64,000 bases of DNA from Ditylenchus dipsaci (GCA_004194705.1 SADC01001020.1:62001-126000); one strand, 5' to 3'. Numbered from the stretch's first letter, positions 46,933 through 58,954 are shown. Numbers and translations are program-made. Notes: a model not told the origin generated them from the sequence alone.

Positions 46933-48800
46933 CAAAACTTCCAGCAAGATTGGCTTTATACTTCAGATACTCTCGCTTTTGTTTTTTTTTTGCGTATCAA
47001 ACCATTACAAAAAATAAAGTATTTACAGAGCTGGGACTGCAGATCGATTTTTCATTGGTACTTCCTGTTCTTCTTTTTTGTGCTTAGACGCAATGCAGGG
47101 TAGCGCAAACAAACATCTTTTTCAAACTACAAAAAAAAGAAAAACATGCTTGAGTCTGTCCTAACTAGTGCTAGCAAGTCGATTCCGTACTTGTGCTCTT
47201 ATTCGTTTTTGTACTCGTACAACGATTACAAAATAGGAAGAGTGCAAAATTCTCGCATGAGTGCAAAGACAAAATACAAGGGCAATAGTTTGTAATAGTT
47301 TTTGCTTTTTTGATGGTAGAAGTATAAAAAAAATCCTAAAAACCATCTTGACGTAAAGCTTCATCTTTGCTAAGCAAACCCTGAACTCTGGTCCTATGAT
47401 CATGTTAAGCATTCTCAATTTGCCTGTAAAAATACTTTTTAAATTAAAAATTCACTGTTAAATTTCACTTGAGACTACAAATATTTTAATTTTTGAAAAT
47501 ACAAAAAATTTTAGTTTTAATATTTATTGTTTCGAGTGGAATTTGAAATTTAACGACAAATTTTTATTTACACGTAAATTGTTGTTATTGTGCACGTAAA
47601 TTGACCATGCTGAACATAAACTCAGTGTTTAAGGGTTTGCATGCTGAGAAATAGTTTTGCATCAAGATGTTTTCAGAATTAATTCTTTGATTTTTTGCAA
47701 TTTTCAGTGCTCAGCACAACAAATTAATTTATATTTAAAGCGAACAATAGTGCAGTCGCGAAATAGTGCGACTAAAAGGACTTGCAAAAATACTGTAGCG
47801 GGATTCCCACTATATTTTCTCGGTATTACACTGTAGCAGCAAATATTCTACGGTACAATATTATTAACTAAGTAGCTTACAATTAATTTTCTCATGTTGT
47901 TGAGGTAGTATGTCCAGACTGGAATAAAAGACTAGAAAGAAACGACTAAGAGAAAAATACAATAAAGCAAAAAGTGCAATATACTTTCCAAGCCTTAAAT
48001 CCAGCTTCTTTTCTAGGGCCAAGTCGTTAAGCTAGACTGAAAAAGAGGAGAGGTGTTTACAGCTGTAATTTTTTTAAAGATATCTTTTGTTCATTTAGGA
48101 GTGAATGGTGAACGGGTTTGTTGTCCTGAACTAAAGGTTGCTTCATCAATCAATGAACGGATAAAAAGAGGGCAGTGAAGGGGGAGGGGGTCGTTACGCA
48201 ATGAATACCATCTGCAACAACAATAACCAGTCAACAACAACTACTTTCACTGATCAGAGGCGTAGCCATTGCACAATTTCATTTTTTATTCACTGCCAAA
48301 GGGCAGATGAGGGTGCGGAAACGTTAGCAGCAATAGTAAAAGCAGTTGCAGGTGAGAAGAACCAGTTATTTGATTGCACAAAACAAAATAATAGCTTATT
48401 AGAAGGTGGAAAAAACAACAAAAGATGAATATTTTCGCTAATATTACAACTTTTTTACATTTTTTTGCGTGGGAATTTTTAAAAAGTATTATCAGCTTTT
48501 GAAATCTTTTGTAATTTGAGATAAACACTGGAGTAATTTAATCACACATTTGTATATAGAATTGTCGGATATCCAAAATATCGGATTTGGATGTCTGATC
48601 CGGTATCCGATATTCACGGGTATTCAATCCGATGTATGGGAAAAACACGGTTAACTCTGGAACTCCGATAATTCCAAGGCCAGCCTTCCTTCGCTAAATA
48701 TCTCAAATCTCGCTTAGGAAAGCAAACGGTGGTTAACCTACTCCTCACCAAGAAAAAGTTTGCGGATGGAATCTTAAAGCAAGCGAAGGAAAAATACGAG
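46933..48800. other. Gene-poor interval
   Basis: No exon is assigned. 48201-48428 is open on the plus strand (Thr/Asn/Lys-rich) without recognisable motifs. 48565-48640 is a cluster of TCGGAT/ATCCGA words. The rest is AT-rich sequence without visible repeats. Confidence 0.4.
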
Positions 48801-48814
48801 AGAAGCTGCCTTGG

Positions 48815-49185
48815 TCCCCCTGTTGTTTTGTTAATTTATTTTTTTGCGAAGAATTGCGTATTTTCATCAATTAATCGGAAATTAACTAGGCCTACGTAAA
48901 ACACAAGATAAAGTGATTGTACAAAACACAAAAGAGGCTTTTTGCATCTTATATAGCGGAATCAATTTTTTGACACAATTGTCAAGACAAGAAGAACAAT
49001 TACTTCTAACGGCGATTTGATCGAATAAAAAAGCTTATAAAGTTATTCAGAGAATTTATTGTCTGTTGATATTTTTCATGCACGTATAAATAACGAAAGC
49101 ATTAAATATAAAAATACAGAATAAATGAAAAATAAAAATTCCACAAAAAAAAAACAATAGGGGGGACCAAGGCAAAAAGCCACTT
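48815..49185. repeat. Hairpin with GGTCCCCCTGTTG ends
   Basis: CCTTGGTCCCCCTGTTGTTT at 48831 pairs with AACAATAGGGGGGACCAAGG at 49153. Confidence 0.65.
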
Positions 49186-49297
49186 GTTCTTGACTAGAGC
49201 CGAACGAGAAGGAACCAGAAGAAATGTTTCAGTTGTTGTACAAGTTGTTCAGTTGTTGTTGTGAAAACAATAATTTTTAGTTTTTAACTCTTACAGA

Positions 49298-50827
49298 TCA
49301 CACAATAAAACGTATAAATTCTAGTACATTTTGACCCCAGACATTCCATTTCACTAGTTCAAGTTGCTCGTTTGTTTCATCATTCAGAAGGATAAATGGT
49401 TCATCTGAAACTATTTTTCTGCTATTCTGAAACTGAAATGTATACTTCCTTGCTTTAGTTGAACTAGTGAAAATCTGAAAGTCGAATCAGAAATCAATCC
49501 TTTCTAATATTCATTGACATTTTCAGGGTGTTTCGAGAAATTTACACTTTGAAAGGTCATAACTTTCTCTCTACATGAATTCAGAAATTGTGTAAACGTA
49601 GATTGACTTTACTCGTTCTAACAATTTTTTGGTATGCAATGTAGGATATTTGGTTTGCCCCTCCTGTGATTTGGCCATTGCCGATCCAGAAACTACCCTC
49701 GAGGGCCTTTCTCAGGACATATTTTAAAAGAATGGTGCGACAAGATTGATTAGCGTGGTGTTACAGCCATAATTGATAAGATATTAGTTCAATTATTCGA
49801 CAAAATTTCACAAATATAGTTAAGAAAGTTATAAAATAACCATACTAGCAAAAAATCTTTTTGAATTTCTTGGCTTTTTTGTTTTTTTGTAGAAGAATTA
49901 TGTTTTTTGAATTTCGGGCGGAGTTGAGAGGGGCGGGGGCGGGGGGGGGGGGTGTGGGTTGTGCTTCAGACCAGGACCAAACCACAGGGAACCAAGCCAA
50001 AAACGTATTAGTAGAACGAGCTAAGTCTATCTGCGTTGAGACGATTCTAAATTACTTCTAGAAAAAAAAGTTATGACCCTTCAAACTGCATCGAATTCTT
50101 TTGAAACATCTGTATATTTAGTTTGTCTTACATCTAAATAATACCTCTTTAAGTTGTTTAATTAACAACACAAAATCACACAGTTTAGGTACTCCTTTAA
50201 AAACCAGTATAAAGAAATAGAATCAATATTTCCAGCATGCAAAAAGTCAATAACATCTTGTGTCTCCAGTTCTACATTCCACAGATTAAGTTGCTGGCAC
50301 GTTTTAAAACTGTTATGAGATAAATAAAAGGGATCTATAATTTGGCTGCTTCTTTTCACAATTCTTAACGTCAATTTATCAGATGGCTGACAAAGTGAGT
50401 TTAACACTTTAGTGTAAATTTCATTCGGCATGTTTTTAGGAAAAACAAATTCCGGCTTTCGATGCAAAAACAAATGTTTGAGCGGTTGAACTTCATCTAT
50501 ATAATCTAGACAAAGCTTATCTGTTTCTGGTAAATGTAGAGCCACCCACTCGAAACGAATGTACAAAGGCTTCAGCCAGTAAAAAATTTCTGTCAATGAA
50601 GTTTCAAAATAATTAGTATTGTTGTAGATTTGTCTGCATTCGTAGTCATGAAGAGTACATGTGTAGTCAGGCTTTATGCGCAACGAAGCAAATAGCTGGA
50701 TTGGTGCGGAGGAATAATACTTTTCAATAACATGGTAAGAATGACTGCTGATTACAAGAAGCTGACTCAATTCATATCTTGTAAAAAAATTAAGAATACT
50801 CACAAGGCTACATGTACTAATAGACAT
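49298..50827 (-). CDS. F-box-like protein, two exons
   Basis: Exons 50827-50180 and 49474-49298, both in phase 0, give 274 residues. The start is the ATG at 50827. Residues 5-50 form a degenerate F-box (LVSILNFFTRYELSQLL, then SYHVIEKYYSSAPIQLF), laid out like the protein at 1075-1937. The rest has Leu-rich segments (SFKTCQQLNLWNVELETQDV). Exon 2 encodes a conserved-looking C-terminal region (PFILLNDETNEQLELVKWNV, then VLEFIRFIV). Such F-box proteins with FTH-like tails are expanded in nematodes and are thought to be ubiquitin-ligase adaptors. The intron is occupied by a MITE-like palindrome (49527-50113). Family assignment is by pattern only. Confidence 0.65.
49527..50113. repeat. Palindromic element filling the intron of the F-box-like gene
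   Basis: CAGGGTGTTTCGAGAAATTT and AATTCTTTTGAAACATCTG, with TTGAAAGGTCATAACTTTCT against AAAGTTATGACCCTTCAA, form the ends. The interior includes a long G-run near 49940. Confidence 0.75.
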
Positions 50828-50936
50828 TTATTGTGAAAACGATAAAGTAAAGACAATGTTAACAGTGAACACAACAACACTAAACATAATTTTTTTAATC
50901 TTTATCAAAAGATAAGAAATTTCGGCGCTAGTATTG

Positions 50937-51545
50937 AATAAATCCGCCCCCCAAACCTGTCCGTGTAAAAATTGCTGTAACTACCCTTTGGAACAACAAG
51001 TTCAGGTTTAGCCGGTAGCTCGGGGGTAGGCTAATGTACGGAATTTTCGGCTAATAAATGTCTCACGTTTTTCCGGAATCTGGTACATATATTTGGGCGC
51101 TCTTTACTTTAGTTTTAAAATGAAAATTTACGGGGAGGCGTTTTCTAGGGTCAAAATTTTGTTTTTAAACAATTTTTTTATGATTTTTGTTGCTCTGGAG
51201 GTTTTAACAATAACCCTAATACAATAATCCTTATATCAAGGGTGTCCGTTTATCGAAGATGTCGGGTTTTTTATTCGACTGTTTCCGCTTGTATTTTACG
51301 CTTTAACCTCTGTAATATAAAACAACAGTAAGAGAGACAACAACTCGCAGAGAAATAATTTACCAAAAACGCAAATTATGAAGGAAAAATGTCACAAAAA
51401 AGCAAAAATGACAACGAAGTGTGTCCGTTATCAGGGGTATAATTTAGTCAATTTCCCGGTAAGCCAACTAAATTTTTTAAAAGTGTCCGTTCATTGGGGG
51501 TGCCCGTTTATCGGAGTGTTCGTGTATTGAGGTTCGACTGTACTT
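50937..51545. repeat. Two decayed elements side by side
   Basis: 50937-51165 resembles 28557-28812. 51200-51545 is one of the CTCGACTGT group: its right end is GTATTGAGGTTCGACTGTA, and GTGTCCGTTTATCG / GTGTCCGTTATC words repeat inside. A similar remnant lies at 52485-52630 (TTATCAAGGTTCGACTTTA). Confidence 0.6.
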
Positions 51546-51658
51546 AAAATCCAGTAAGCACTAGAAAAAATAGCACTTTTTGACAAAATGTCATTTATTT
51601 TAAAATTTTGATTACGGAGTCCTGGCTCTAATGTGTGTTGGGCATGACAGCAGCAGAG

Positions 51659-51745
51659 AGCGTCTGTAGGGTAGTGGATAGCATGGTTAACAGGGTGGCG
51701 AGCTGCCCTGTTAATCGGAGGAGGTTCGATTCCTCTCGGGCGCTT
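51659..51745 (+). tRNA. tRNA-like sequence with long extra stem
   Basis: AGCGTCT/GGGCGCT is a 7-bp acceptor stem. GGAGG-TTCGATT-CCTCT is a perfect T-arm. TAGTGGATAGCA is box A-like. Between them TTAACAGGG and CCCTGTTAA form a 9-bp stem where a normal anticodon arm would be shorter. Homologous to 38007-38089. Either a nematode tRNA with an unusual variable arm or a tRNA-derived repeat; no anticodon is assigned. Confidence 0.5.
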
Positions 51746-51934
51746 AACGTTTATCTATTTTTGGGTAATTCTCAGAAAGCGAAAATTTGTTGTTTAGTTA
51801 TCTCAAATTCTAAATGTTGCTCAATCATTAGCTCGGCATCGCGTTATATGGAGACTCGACTGCATACCGATTGCAACGAACCATCAATTTATTATTCTTT
51901 TAAGGTTGTTTTTATGCTCTTCGTCTAGTATGGG

Positions 51935-52455
51935 AAAATATATAGTGAGCATAGTGACCGCCCGTCCGGCCGGGCCCGTCCACATCCCCGTCCGGACGGC
52001 GTCGAAAAACCGGACGGTCGGACGGCCGGCTAAAAACGTCCAAGACAGCAAACGGCCGGCAACGACAAACTCGAACGGCCGATCCGTCTGACACCGTCCT
52101 TCACTAGACCGAATCAATTTTGGACTCGTAATTTTTATTTTAACAAAAGTCTTGAAAAATAAGATTCCACCAAAATTCAGCTCGGAGAATCACAATTTAG
52201 TGATACGCTCGCCCTAACGAAAATCACATCACCATTCGGCTTAGGCCATTCAGGCCGGCCGGCAGACGGCCGGCGTTAGAAATCATAGTCGGACGGCCGG
52301 GATGATGGATGAAGAAGACGAAATTTTCAAGAAGACGGCGAAATATTGGACGGCAGGCCGTAAGAAAAAAATTTCGGACGGCCGGTTGGACGGCCGGTCA
52401 CGGGACGGGACGTTGTCCAAATTTCAAGAAGCGCTGTCACTATGATAGTGAGTAA
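51935..52455. repeat. GC-rich palindrome of GGACGGCCGG words
   Basis: Ends GAGCATAGTGACCGCCCGTC and GCGCTGTCACTATGATAGTG. Inside, GGACGGCCGG, CGGCCGGC and their complements recur about fifteen times in both arms. It stands out sharply in G+C from the AT-rich surroundings. Confidence 0.85.
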
Positions 52456-52639
52456 AAGAAACTATCAACTGAGTGACTACTCTTACGGTGGCCGTTTATT
52501 GGGTGTGTCCATTTAACGCAGTGTTCGTTAATGGAGGCATACTTCAGTCCATTTTTCGGTGAACCAACCAAAATTTTCAAAAGTTTCCGTTTATTGGGGA
52601 TGTCCATTTATCAAGGTTCGACTTTATTCTAAAAGGCCT

Positions 52640-53360
52640 GCATTTAAAATTCGTAAAATATGATAAATCCTGGCTCGAGCTATAAAAACGTGACGGGCAG
52701 ACAGCCAACTTTGACTATTTAGAGATTGAGTAATATTTGGGAGTTTGAATAAATGCATTCTAACCTAATTCAAGTTCACTAGTTGACAAGAAACATCAAA
52801 TGCTGAAGTTTTTATGAAAGGCTTTTATGAAACACACAATGTACGAAACACAAAACTTGCTGGTTGCATCTCATGTAGCGTAATCAATTTTTTGCGCTGC
52901 AAAGAAGGAAGAAAAAATGCTTCAATCAAACGAAAAAGGTGTACAACTTAACATGGACAATATATTTTTTTGTTAGATTTTGAAAAAATGCAAACATTGT
53001 TTTGTGACGAATTTTTTCACAAAATTACAACAGAAAAGATGAAGGCGAAAAAGCTGCTCTTTTTATGTTTTTTGGCATCAAATGAATGAATGAAATTCTG
53101 TTCACTATAGTTTTCGTGAGAGTTTTTTTGCCTCAAAACTTTTATTGAAATAGTTTTCGTAGATGTAAAACTTACGAAGCTTACGAGTAAAACTTACGAA
53201 TTTTTTTTATTAAAAAATATTTTTCAAGATTTATTTTTGACTTTAAACTAATGCCAAAAAACTTGGCATCAAAAATTATTTTCAAATATATTCTTTTATA
53301 ACGTAAACAACTTTTTAATTATCTTGAAAGAGCTTTACTCAAAATTCCTAATGTATAAAC
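52640..53360. other. AT-rich interval upstream of ferritin
   Basis: No exon or palindrome recognised. The ferritin promoter and any upstream first exon would lie here. I see no iron-responsive-element hairpin that I can support. Confidence 0.35.
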
Positions 53361-53367
53361 TAAATCA

Positions 53368-54158
53368 GATTTCACAGTTGTGTCTTTAAAAAATCGCAAT
53401 ACTAAAACTTCAGCAATACATCTCAACAATATTTTTAAATGCTTATTTTCGAGCTCAGATGAAGGCATAAACAAACATTTTGGTACTGGTACAATTTCTA
53501 GAAGGATCTATGCTCCTGAAGTAGAAGAAGCAGTCAATAAGCAATTAACAATGAGTTAGAGTCTTCCTACATTTACGGTGCAATGGTAAAATAAAATAAT
53601 TATTAAAAAAATCCAGTTCATTGCAGGCAAATTACTTTGACCGAGCAAATGTGGCTCTTCCAGGCGGCGCAAATTTTTTTAGTCAGCAGTCTGAAGATGA
53701 GAAGAAACATGCTCAGCGCCTGATCGACTATCAAAATAGCAGAGGTGGAAGAGCGATTTTGGAAAATCTTGAGGTAGTTTATTTTAAAAAATAATAAATC
53801 AATATTTTTTTTTTTTAAGGCACCTAAAAATCAGAAATGGGCAACTCTTTTAGAAGCTTTTTTGGATGCGTTAGAAGTTGAGACAAGAAATGATGAAGCC
53901 TTGCATAGTTTGCATCACTTAGCTGGCGATAGAAAAGATTTAGACGTAATTTTTTGTTTTAAAATTAATTTTTGTTTACAAAACAAGGTAATTTAGTTGA
54001 CAAGCTTCATCGAAGAAAAACTACCTTAGAGAACAAGTGATGGAAATTGATCGTATGACTCGTATTGTGACCCAGCTTAAAAGAATTGGAGTTCTGGATT
54101 AGGAGAGTATATTTTTGACCAAAACTTGCTTCAAGAAATCAGTCAGAAAAAAAATTGA
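53368..54158 (+). CDS. Ferritin (heavy-chain type)
   Basis: Exons: up to 53585 (start unsettled), 53627-53773, 53820-53945 and 53997-54158. The recognisable domain begins APEVEEAVNKQL and includes YFDRANVALPGGANFF, RLIDYQNSRGGRAILENLE and a GLGEYIFDQNLL end. Ferroxidase-centre residues are visible: Glu in the first helix (after a frame break), Glu and His in SEDEKKHAQRL, Glu in ALEVETRND, and Gln in LREQVMEIDR. Ferritin stores iron as a 24-subunit shell. Three one-base breaks (near 53551 a missing G, near 54017 an extra A, near 54093 a missing base) interrupt an otherwise conserved frame with intact splice sites, so I favour assembly error over a pseudogene. The 5' part is open back to about 53359 (SRRIYAPEV upstream), but no start codon is certain; an N-terminal extension is possible. 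Only plus-strand gene recognised; it is tail to tail with the TMEM144-like gene. Confidence 0.85.
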
Positions 54159-54612
54159 TTTGAAATTATTTTTTTAATCATACAAATTTTAGAATTATAT
54201 AAAAATGACCTGGTCTTGTTTCTTTAATGTAAAATAGCATGCTTGTCTCGATTTTTATAAAAAAGTAGGTACCAGCTGAATTCAATAAAGAATTTGTCTG
54301 AAATTCGGGTAGGAAATTTTGACTAATTATTATTTTTTTCAATTTAACTTGGCGCTTGTTTTTTTTAATTAAAAAAATATTCTTAATGACGATGATGTGC
54401 CTCTTTAATTTAAAAAATCAGAAGGTTTTTTAAATTTGTAAAGCGATATGTGAATATTTTTGTTATTCACGACAAATAAAATTTTTAGTAATAAAATGGC
54501 TAATGTCACATCTAAAAAATCAAATAAAGTCTAAAATAAGCGTAAGATGAATTTTTTTCAAATTCTGGAAAGCTGAACGTCAGCTGTATGTACGTACGCA
54601 AGAATATTAAGA

Positions 54613-56912
54613 TCACAAAACCTTTGAAAGACATATTGAGAGACCTCCCAAAGAAGTTACGCCAATGGCAATACATAGATGCTGAATGTTTTTAGCTCCC
54701 TAAAATACAAAATCTTAATCAATGAATATTAGCCTACTAACAAAGCAAAAATTACTTTGATTTCTTTGAAATAAAAACGCTCCATCTAAACTTAGCGATC
54801 AATACAAAATTTTATAAAAATTTATAGAAATACATACAAAGCTGCAATACTGGCTGGAACCATAGCAATAAGAGGACCCGTTATAGCAAGAGAAAGCTTG
54901 TTGGTTGCGTAAAATAGGCGATCTGAGAGAGGGCGAACAAAGTACCAGTTAAAAAGCTGGCAAAGTAATTACGGGGTCAATCAATGGCTTACTCTTTCTG
55001 AAGTGATTTAAGAAACTTATTTGAGAAAAATAGTTAAGTTGGCTTACTTTATAAAGCAATATATAACAAATATTACTGAAGAGACCATAAAGATGCCCAA
55101 AAAATGACCAAATAAGTAAGGCAGGCTAGTTTGCGGTGTATCAGCACCAAATATTTGAGGATTGTCTTGAATAGCAATAATTGGAGTTTGTTCCACTCCG
55201 TAAAAAACTCCGGAGGCAAGAGCCATCAAAATTGCACTAAATTTTCTTTATTAACACTACAGTCGCCTCTCGCTATAACGGCACCCCCAAAAGTTCGTTC
55301 CCACCTAAGGTCCGACACTTTTTTTAACCCAATTTTTGAAAAATTTTCACAGTTCTGTTTTTACAGTCTGGTCGGAAATATCGCAAGGATTTCGATTTTC
55401 CCGATCGTTTTCGAGAAGAAAAAAATTTCGGGTTAAAAAAGCAAACATTCGATTTAACGGCACCCCTTTTTGAAAAAGGGGTGCCGTTATATCGAATCTT
55501 TGCTTTTTTGATGATGAAATTGCAGGATTTTTCCAAAACGATCGGAAAAATCGGAATCCTTACGATATTTTCGACCAGACTGTAAAAACAGAATTGGCAA
55601 AATTTTTTAAAAATTAGGTTAAAAAAGTGTCGGACCCTAGGTGGGAACGATGTATTTTATAAATTCCCCCAAATTTATTTTTCACATTTTTTATTTGAAC
55701 ACATGAGGTAGCTCTGCGATTGTATTTTTTAACTAGGTATCAGTTCTTGCATCATCTTTGCAAAATATGCCACAAAAGGTAAAAGTAGGGAGCAAGTCAG
55801 AAAAATAAATTGTTTAACGGATGCCTCGTTAGAGACTAGAATCGCAGGGCTACATGATGGTGTTGAAACTTTTAAAAAAATGGCGAAAAAGTTGGGTAAA
55901 TATATAAAATAAGATTTCAAAATTATCGGCGATAAAAAAAGGATGTTCGGCGAGAAAAAAATCTTTTGCCCGTTTTAGTAGAATATCTATTTAAAAAACA
56001 TTTATTTTTATTTTATTTACACGCAGTGAAATTTTTTTTTACGTTCTATATATAGATTTATATCAGTTTTAGTTGAGATTTAACTTACATTAGGCGGCGC
56101 TTTGTGGACTTTTTGCTAAATTTTGCAGTTCCTGCTTTGTCTTCTACCTCTTTATATCTTCCACGTCTTTCACCTTTTCTACGCTTTTACCCTCTTCATC
56201 TTTAGTAGTGACAACAAAAACTTCAGCAAGAACTTTTTTGGACTCTTACTTTGCGAGTCTCCTTCGATAAAGGTGACCAAAATGCACCTTAAAATAATTT
56301 ATAACTATTTTTCGAATGAAAAACCCGCTAACCCTACAACAACTAATACAAGGCCGATAATATTGAGCCACAAAAGATTTGCCTGCGATTTATAGTACCA
56401 AACAATCCAAAGTAGCTTGTTGCCCAACAAACGACTCCTGAAAATAGATACGAAAAATGTGAATACTAACATCAGGCTGAGATAAAACATTCTTTAATTC
56501 AGTAAAATGTTTTACCGTTGAACAAGTCTCCAAGAAGCATCAAAACAGGCAAGCCAAGCACTTCAATTACTGGAATAGTCATGGCATTTCCTTAACCAAG
56601 AGTCAAGTTAAAAGTTATTTGAATGAAGTGCTTACCAATAGTCCACAAAGCCCCACCGATCATGGACACAGGATAAAATTTAGGAAAACCTTCATAGGCA
56701 AAAATAACAAAGCCGACCATTAAAATAGCTACACTCATCACCCATTGCACGTAAATACCTTTAGATATCGAAAAAGATTACTTAAAATTATTTCCTTAAC
56801 TGGACATACCATCTCCAGGGTTATACTTTTTGATGGGCACAAAAAAACTGCCAAATGTAATAACAGCAAAAGCACAGCTTAAAAGACCTTTCACAGCATC
56901 TTCAGTGTCCAT
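54613..56912 (-). CDS. TMEM144-like multi-pass membrane protein
   Basis: Nine exons: 56912-56810, 56758-56636, 56590-56516, from 56437 (exon 4, 3' edge unsettled), about 56292-56089, 55236-55048, 54997-54838, 54785-54756 and 54699-54613. Family hallmarks in order: FGSFFVPIKKYNPGDG, QWVMSVAILMVG, GALWTIGNAMTIPVIE, CWATSYFGLFG, ASGVFYGVEQTPI, FGHFLGIFMVSSV, KPLIDPVITLPAFLTG, then FKEIKGAKNIQH. TMEM144 proteins have ten predicted helices and belong to the drug/metabolite transporter clan; a carbohydrate-transport role is inferred from family. Exon 5 encodes the charged central loop (VVTTKDEEGKSVEKVKD). Frame breaks lie in exons 4, 5 (two), 7 and 8, mostly in A or T runs. Splice phases otherwise agree. 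The intron between exons 5 and 6 holds a pogo-like element. Confidence 0.82.
55260..55650. repeat. Pogo-like element (CTCTCGCTATAACGGCACC type), right end lost
   Basis: It starts CAGTCGCCTCTCGCTATAAC after TA. The inner pair ATTTAACGGCACCCC and GGGGTGCCGTTATATCGAA is present. The right arm stops at GTGTCGGACCCTAGGTGGGA, without the terminal repeat. Confidence 0.85.
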
Positions 56913-57828
56913 GCAGTCCAAAAAAAACTTTTAAATGTTTTTGTCTTGGGACAAAATTGTGCTAACTTTGGTATTAAAAGATCAAGAACACACAACTATT
57001 TGATTTAATTACAAATTTATTGATATGTGACGATAATAGAAATGTCTAATTAATTTAACTGATAACATCATTAAAAAAGTAAGAGAAGCAACCAAAACAG
57101 AGTTTTTACAAAAAAAAATACAAATTTTTTCGGACTGAGAGAAGGGGGGAGGTGTTCTGAGATGGATAGTATGTAAGGATCGGGGTGAGGCAAGCTACGA
57201 TTTCAAACATTGAAAAAGGGGCCATTTTACATGGTGCTTAATGCAATTTTAAAGGGAAAAAAAGATTTTGACTGAAATTTCGAAAATAAAAAAAATTGAA
57301 GTGCCGCAAAAAGACAGATGGCAGCTCTGAGGTGCTGACGAAAACTCAATTACTACCATTGTTTGGATCGAAAGTTTTAACTGTAAAATTTAAAATAGTA
57401 TTGCATGAAAAATTATGATAAGTTTTTCAACTTACATGACCATGAAATTAGTTTGCGAAATTTGAATTTGTGCGGGTATATAACATTTTCAATTTTTTGT
57501 GTACATTTTAAATTTGAACTGTCTTTTTAAATAAAAATAAAAGGCATTCCTGGCAATAGAAACCTGTAGAGCAACATAAGTTGCGCAACTTGTTCAAGAT
57601 TAAAAAAATTTCAATTTTGCCAATAAATACCAGGTATTTATAAAATATTATTGACAAAATCAGATGGCCCCACGCAAATTCAAATTTAGAAATTTGCTGT
57701 GCTCACCATGTTTCATGATCTTTTAATACTTTTTATAAGTTTTTTTCAAGATCGAACACTGTAAAAGGTTTATGAACGCACAGTATTGCTTATCTACAAT
57801 AAACAATTCTGTTTCTCTGGCTTAACAA
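56913..57828. other. Upstream region of the TMEM144-like gene
   Basis: No exon was seen. A decayed member of the TTAA hairpin group may be present between GGGGCCATTTTACATGGTG (57216) and CACCATGTTTCATGATC (57705). Confidence 0.4.
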
Positions 57829-58954
57829 TACCGTATTTCCTGTAATTTAGCCCCCCCCCCCTCTTAATCCAGCCCCCCTCTATTTAGCCCCCCCCCTAAA
57901 CCGGAAAAAAATATTTTCGTAGTCATTTGGGTATATAACCAGTGGTGTCAGTCATTTCATTCATTCTTAGGTTTTGTGCTGTGGTGAGCGGTTGTGTTGG
58001 ATCAGTTTTACAGTTGAATTAGTTTAGTTGGCTGGATCTTTCCGACTGTATTGGTTCAGCTGGCTGAATTAGTCCAATTGGATGGATTGGTCCGCGTGTA
58101 TTGATCCAACTGACTGGATTGATTAATCTAGCCTTGTATATGACGACGACATTAACATTCCAAACCCGGAATTTCACATTAATTGTTAGTTCAGGGTGGC
58201 GCAAATTTTCGCCGGGATTTGTTTTGCTCATATCTTCTTCCATTGATCGTGTCTAGGCGAGATATTTTTTTTATGTGAAAGAGGACACTCCGGGCATCGA
58301 ATGACATCAAACATGCATGATGGCATTTTGAAAAAACAAAACAAAAAGAAAAACAAATCTTAAGAATGAAAAACAACAAATCTCGTTCAATATTGCGAAA
58401 GTCTTCATCAATGCTTCCTCCTTGTAGATCAATACATGGTTGGAGTAGCCGACCGTAGCTGTTAATTGCTAGCTGTACCATTTTTAGGAAAATTTTAGGT
58501 GAAAATCCTCGGAAAATTATTTGCTTCAGTTTATTGAGATCGGCTAGTTGTCTTGGTAAACTTGGTCTTTCATCCACCCAAATAAAATAATGGCACGAAA
58601 CAAATCAAGCAAAAGTTCAACACGTAAGCAAAGCACGTTAACAAAACTAACAAATGGCAAATGAGGTATCATCCTATTGCCCCAAACGTCTTCTTTCGTG
58701 TGAAAAATGATTTCGCCGAGACACGATCAATAAAAGAAGATATGAGCAAAACAAATCCCGGCGAAAATTCGCGCCACCCTGTAAATTTTATGTTCTTATT
58801 AGATCCGAATAAACTTGTTGATGTTAGACAAATTTTTGTCACTCGCGAGGAGGCTCAAAAAATTTAGCCCCCCCCCCCTTCTAATTTAGCCCCCCCCCCT
58901 CTAAGTGGGATCCAAAAAATTTAGCCCGGGGGCTAAATTAGACTAAATACGGTA
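57829..58954. mobile_element. CCGTATTTCC MITE with a second palindrome inserted in it
   Basis: Outer: TA-CCGTATTTCCTGTAATTTAG ... CTAAATTAGACTAAATACGG-TA, with TTTAGCCCCCC words at both ends. Inner (58191-58783): CAGGGTGGCGCAAATTTTCG and GCGAAAATTCGCGCCACCCTG, the same tips as the element at 38881-39446 but a different interior (GTTTTGCTCATATCTTCTTC). C-run lengths are doubtful. Confidence 0.85.

Noticed and set aside
53368..54158. Calling ferritin a pseudogene
   Set aside because: All four exons, splice sites and ferroxidase residues are conserved, and the three breaks are single-base, run-associated changes like those in other genes here.
58861..58930. Poly-C tracts as functional elements (also 110, 18160, 28586, 43750, 57850)
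   Set aside because: They lie at the ends of palindromic elements and their lengths are unreliable in assemblies.
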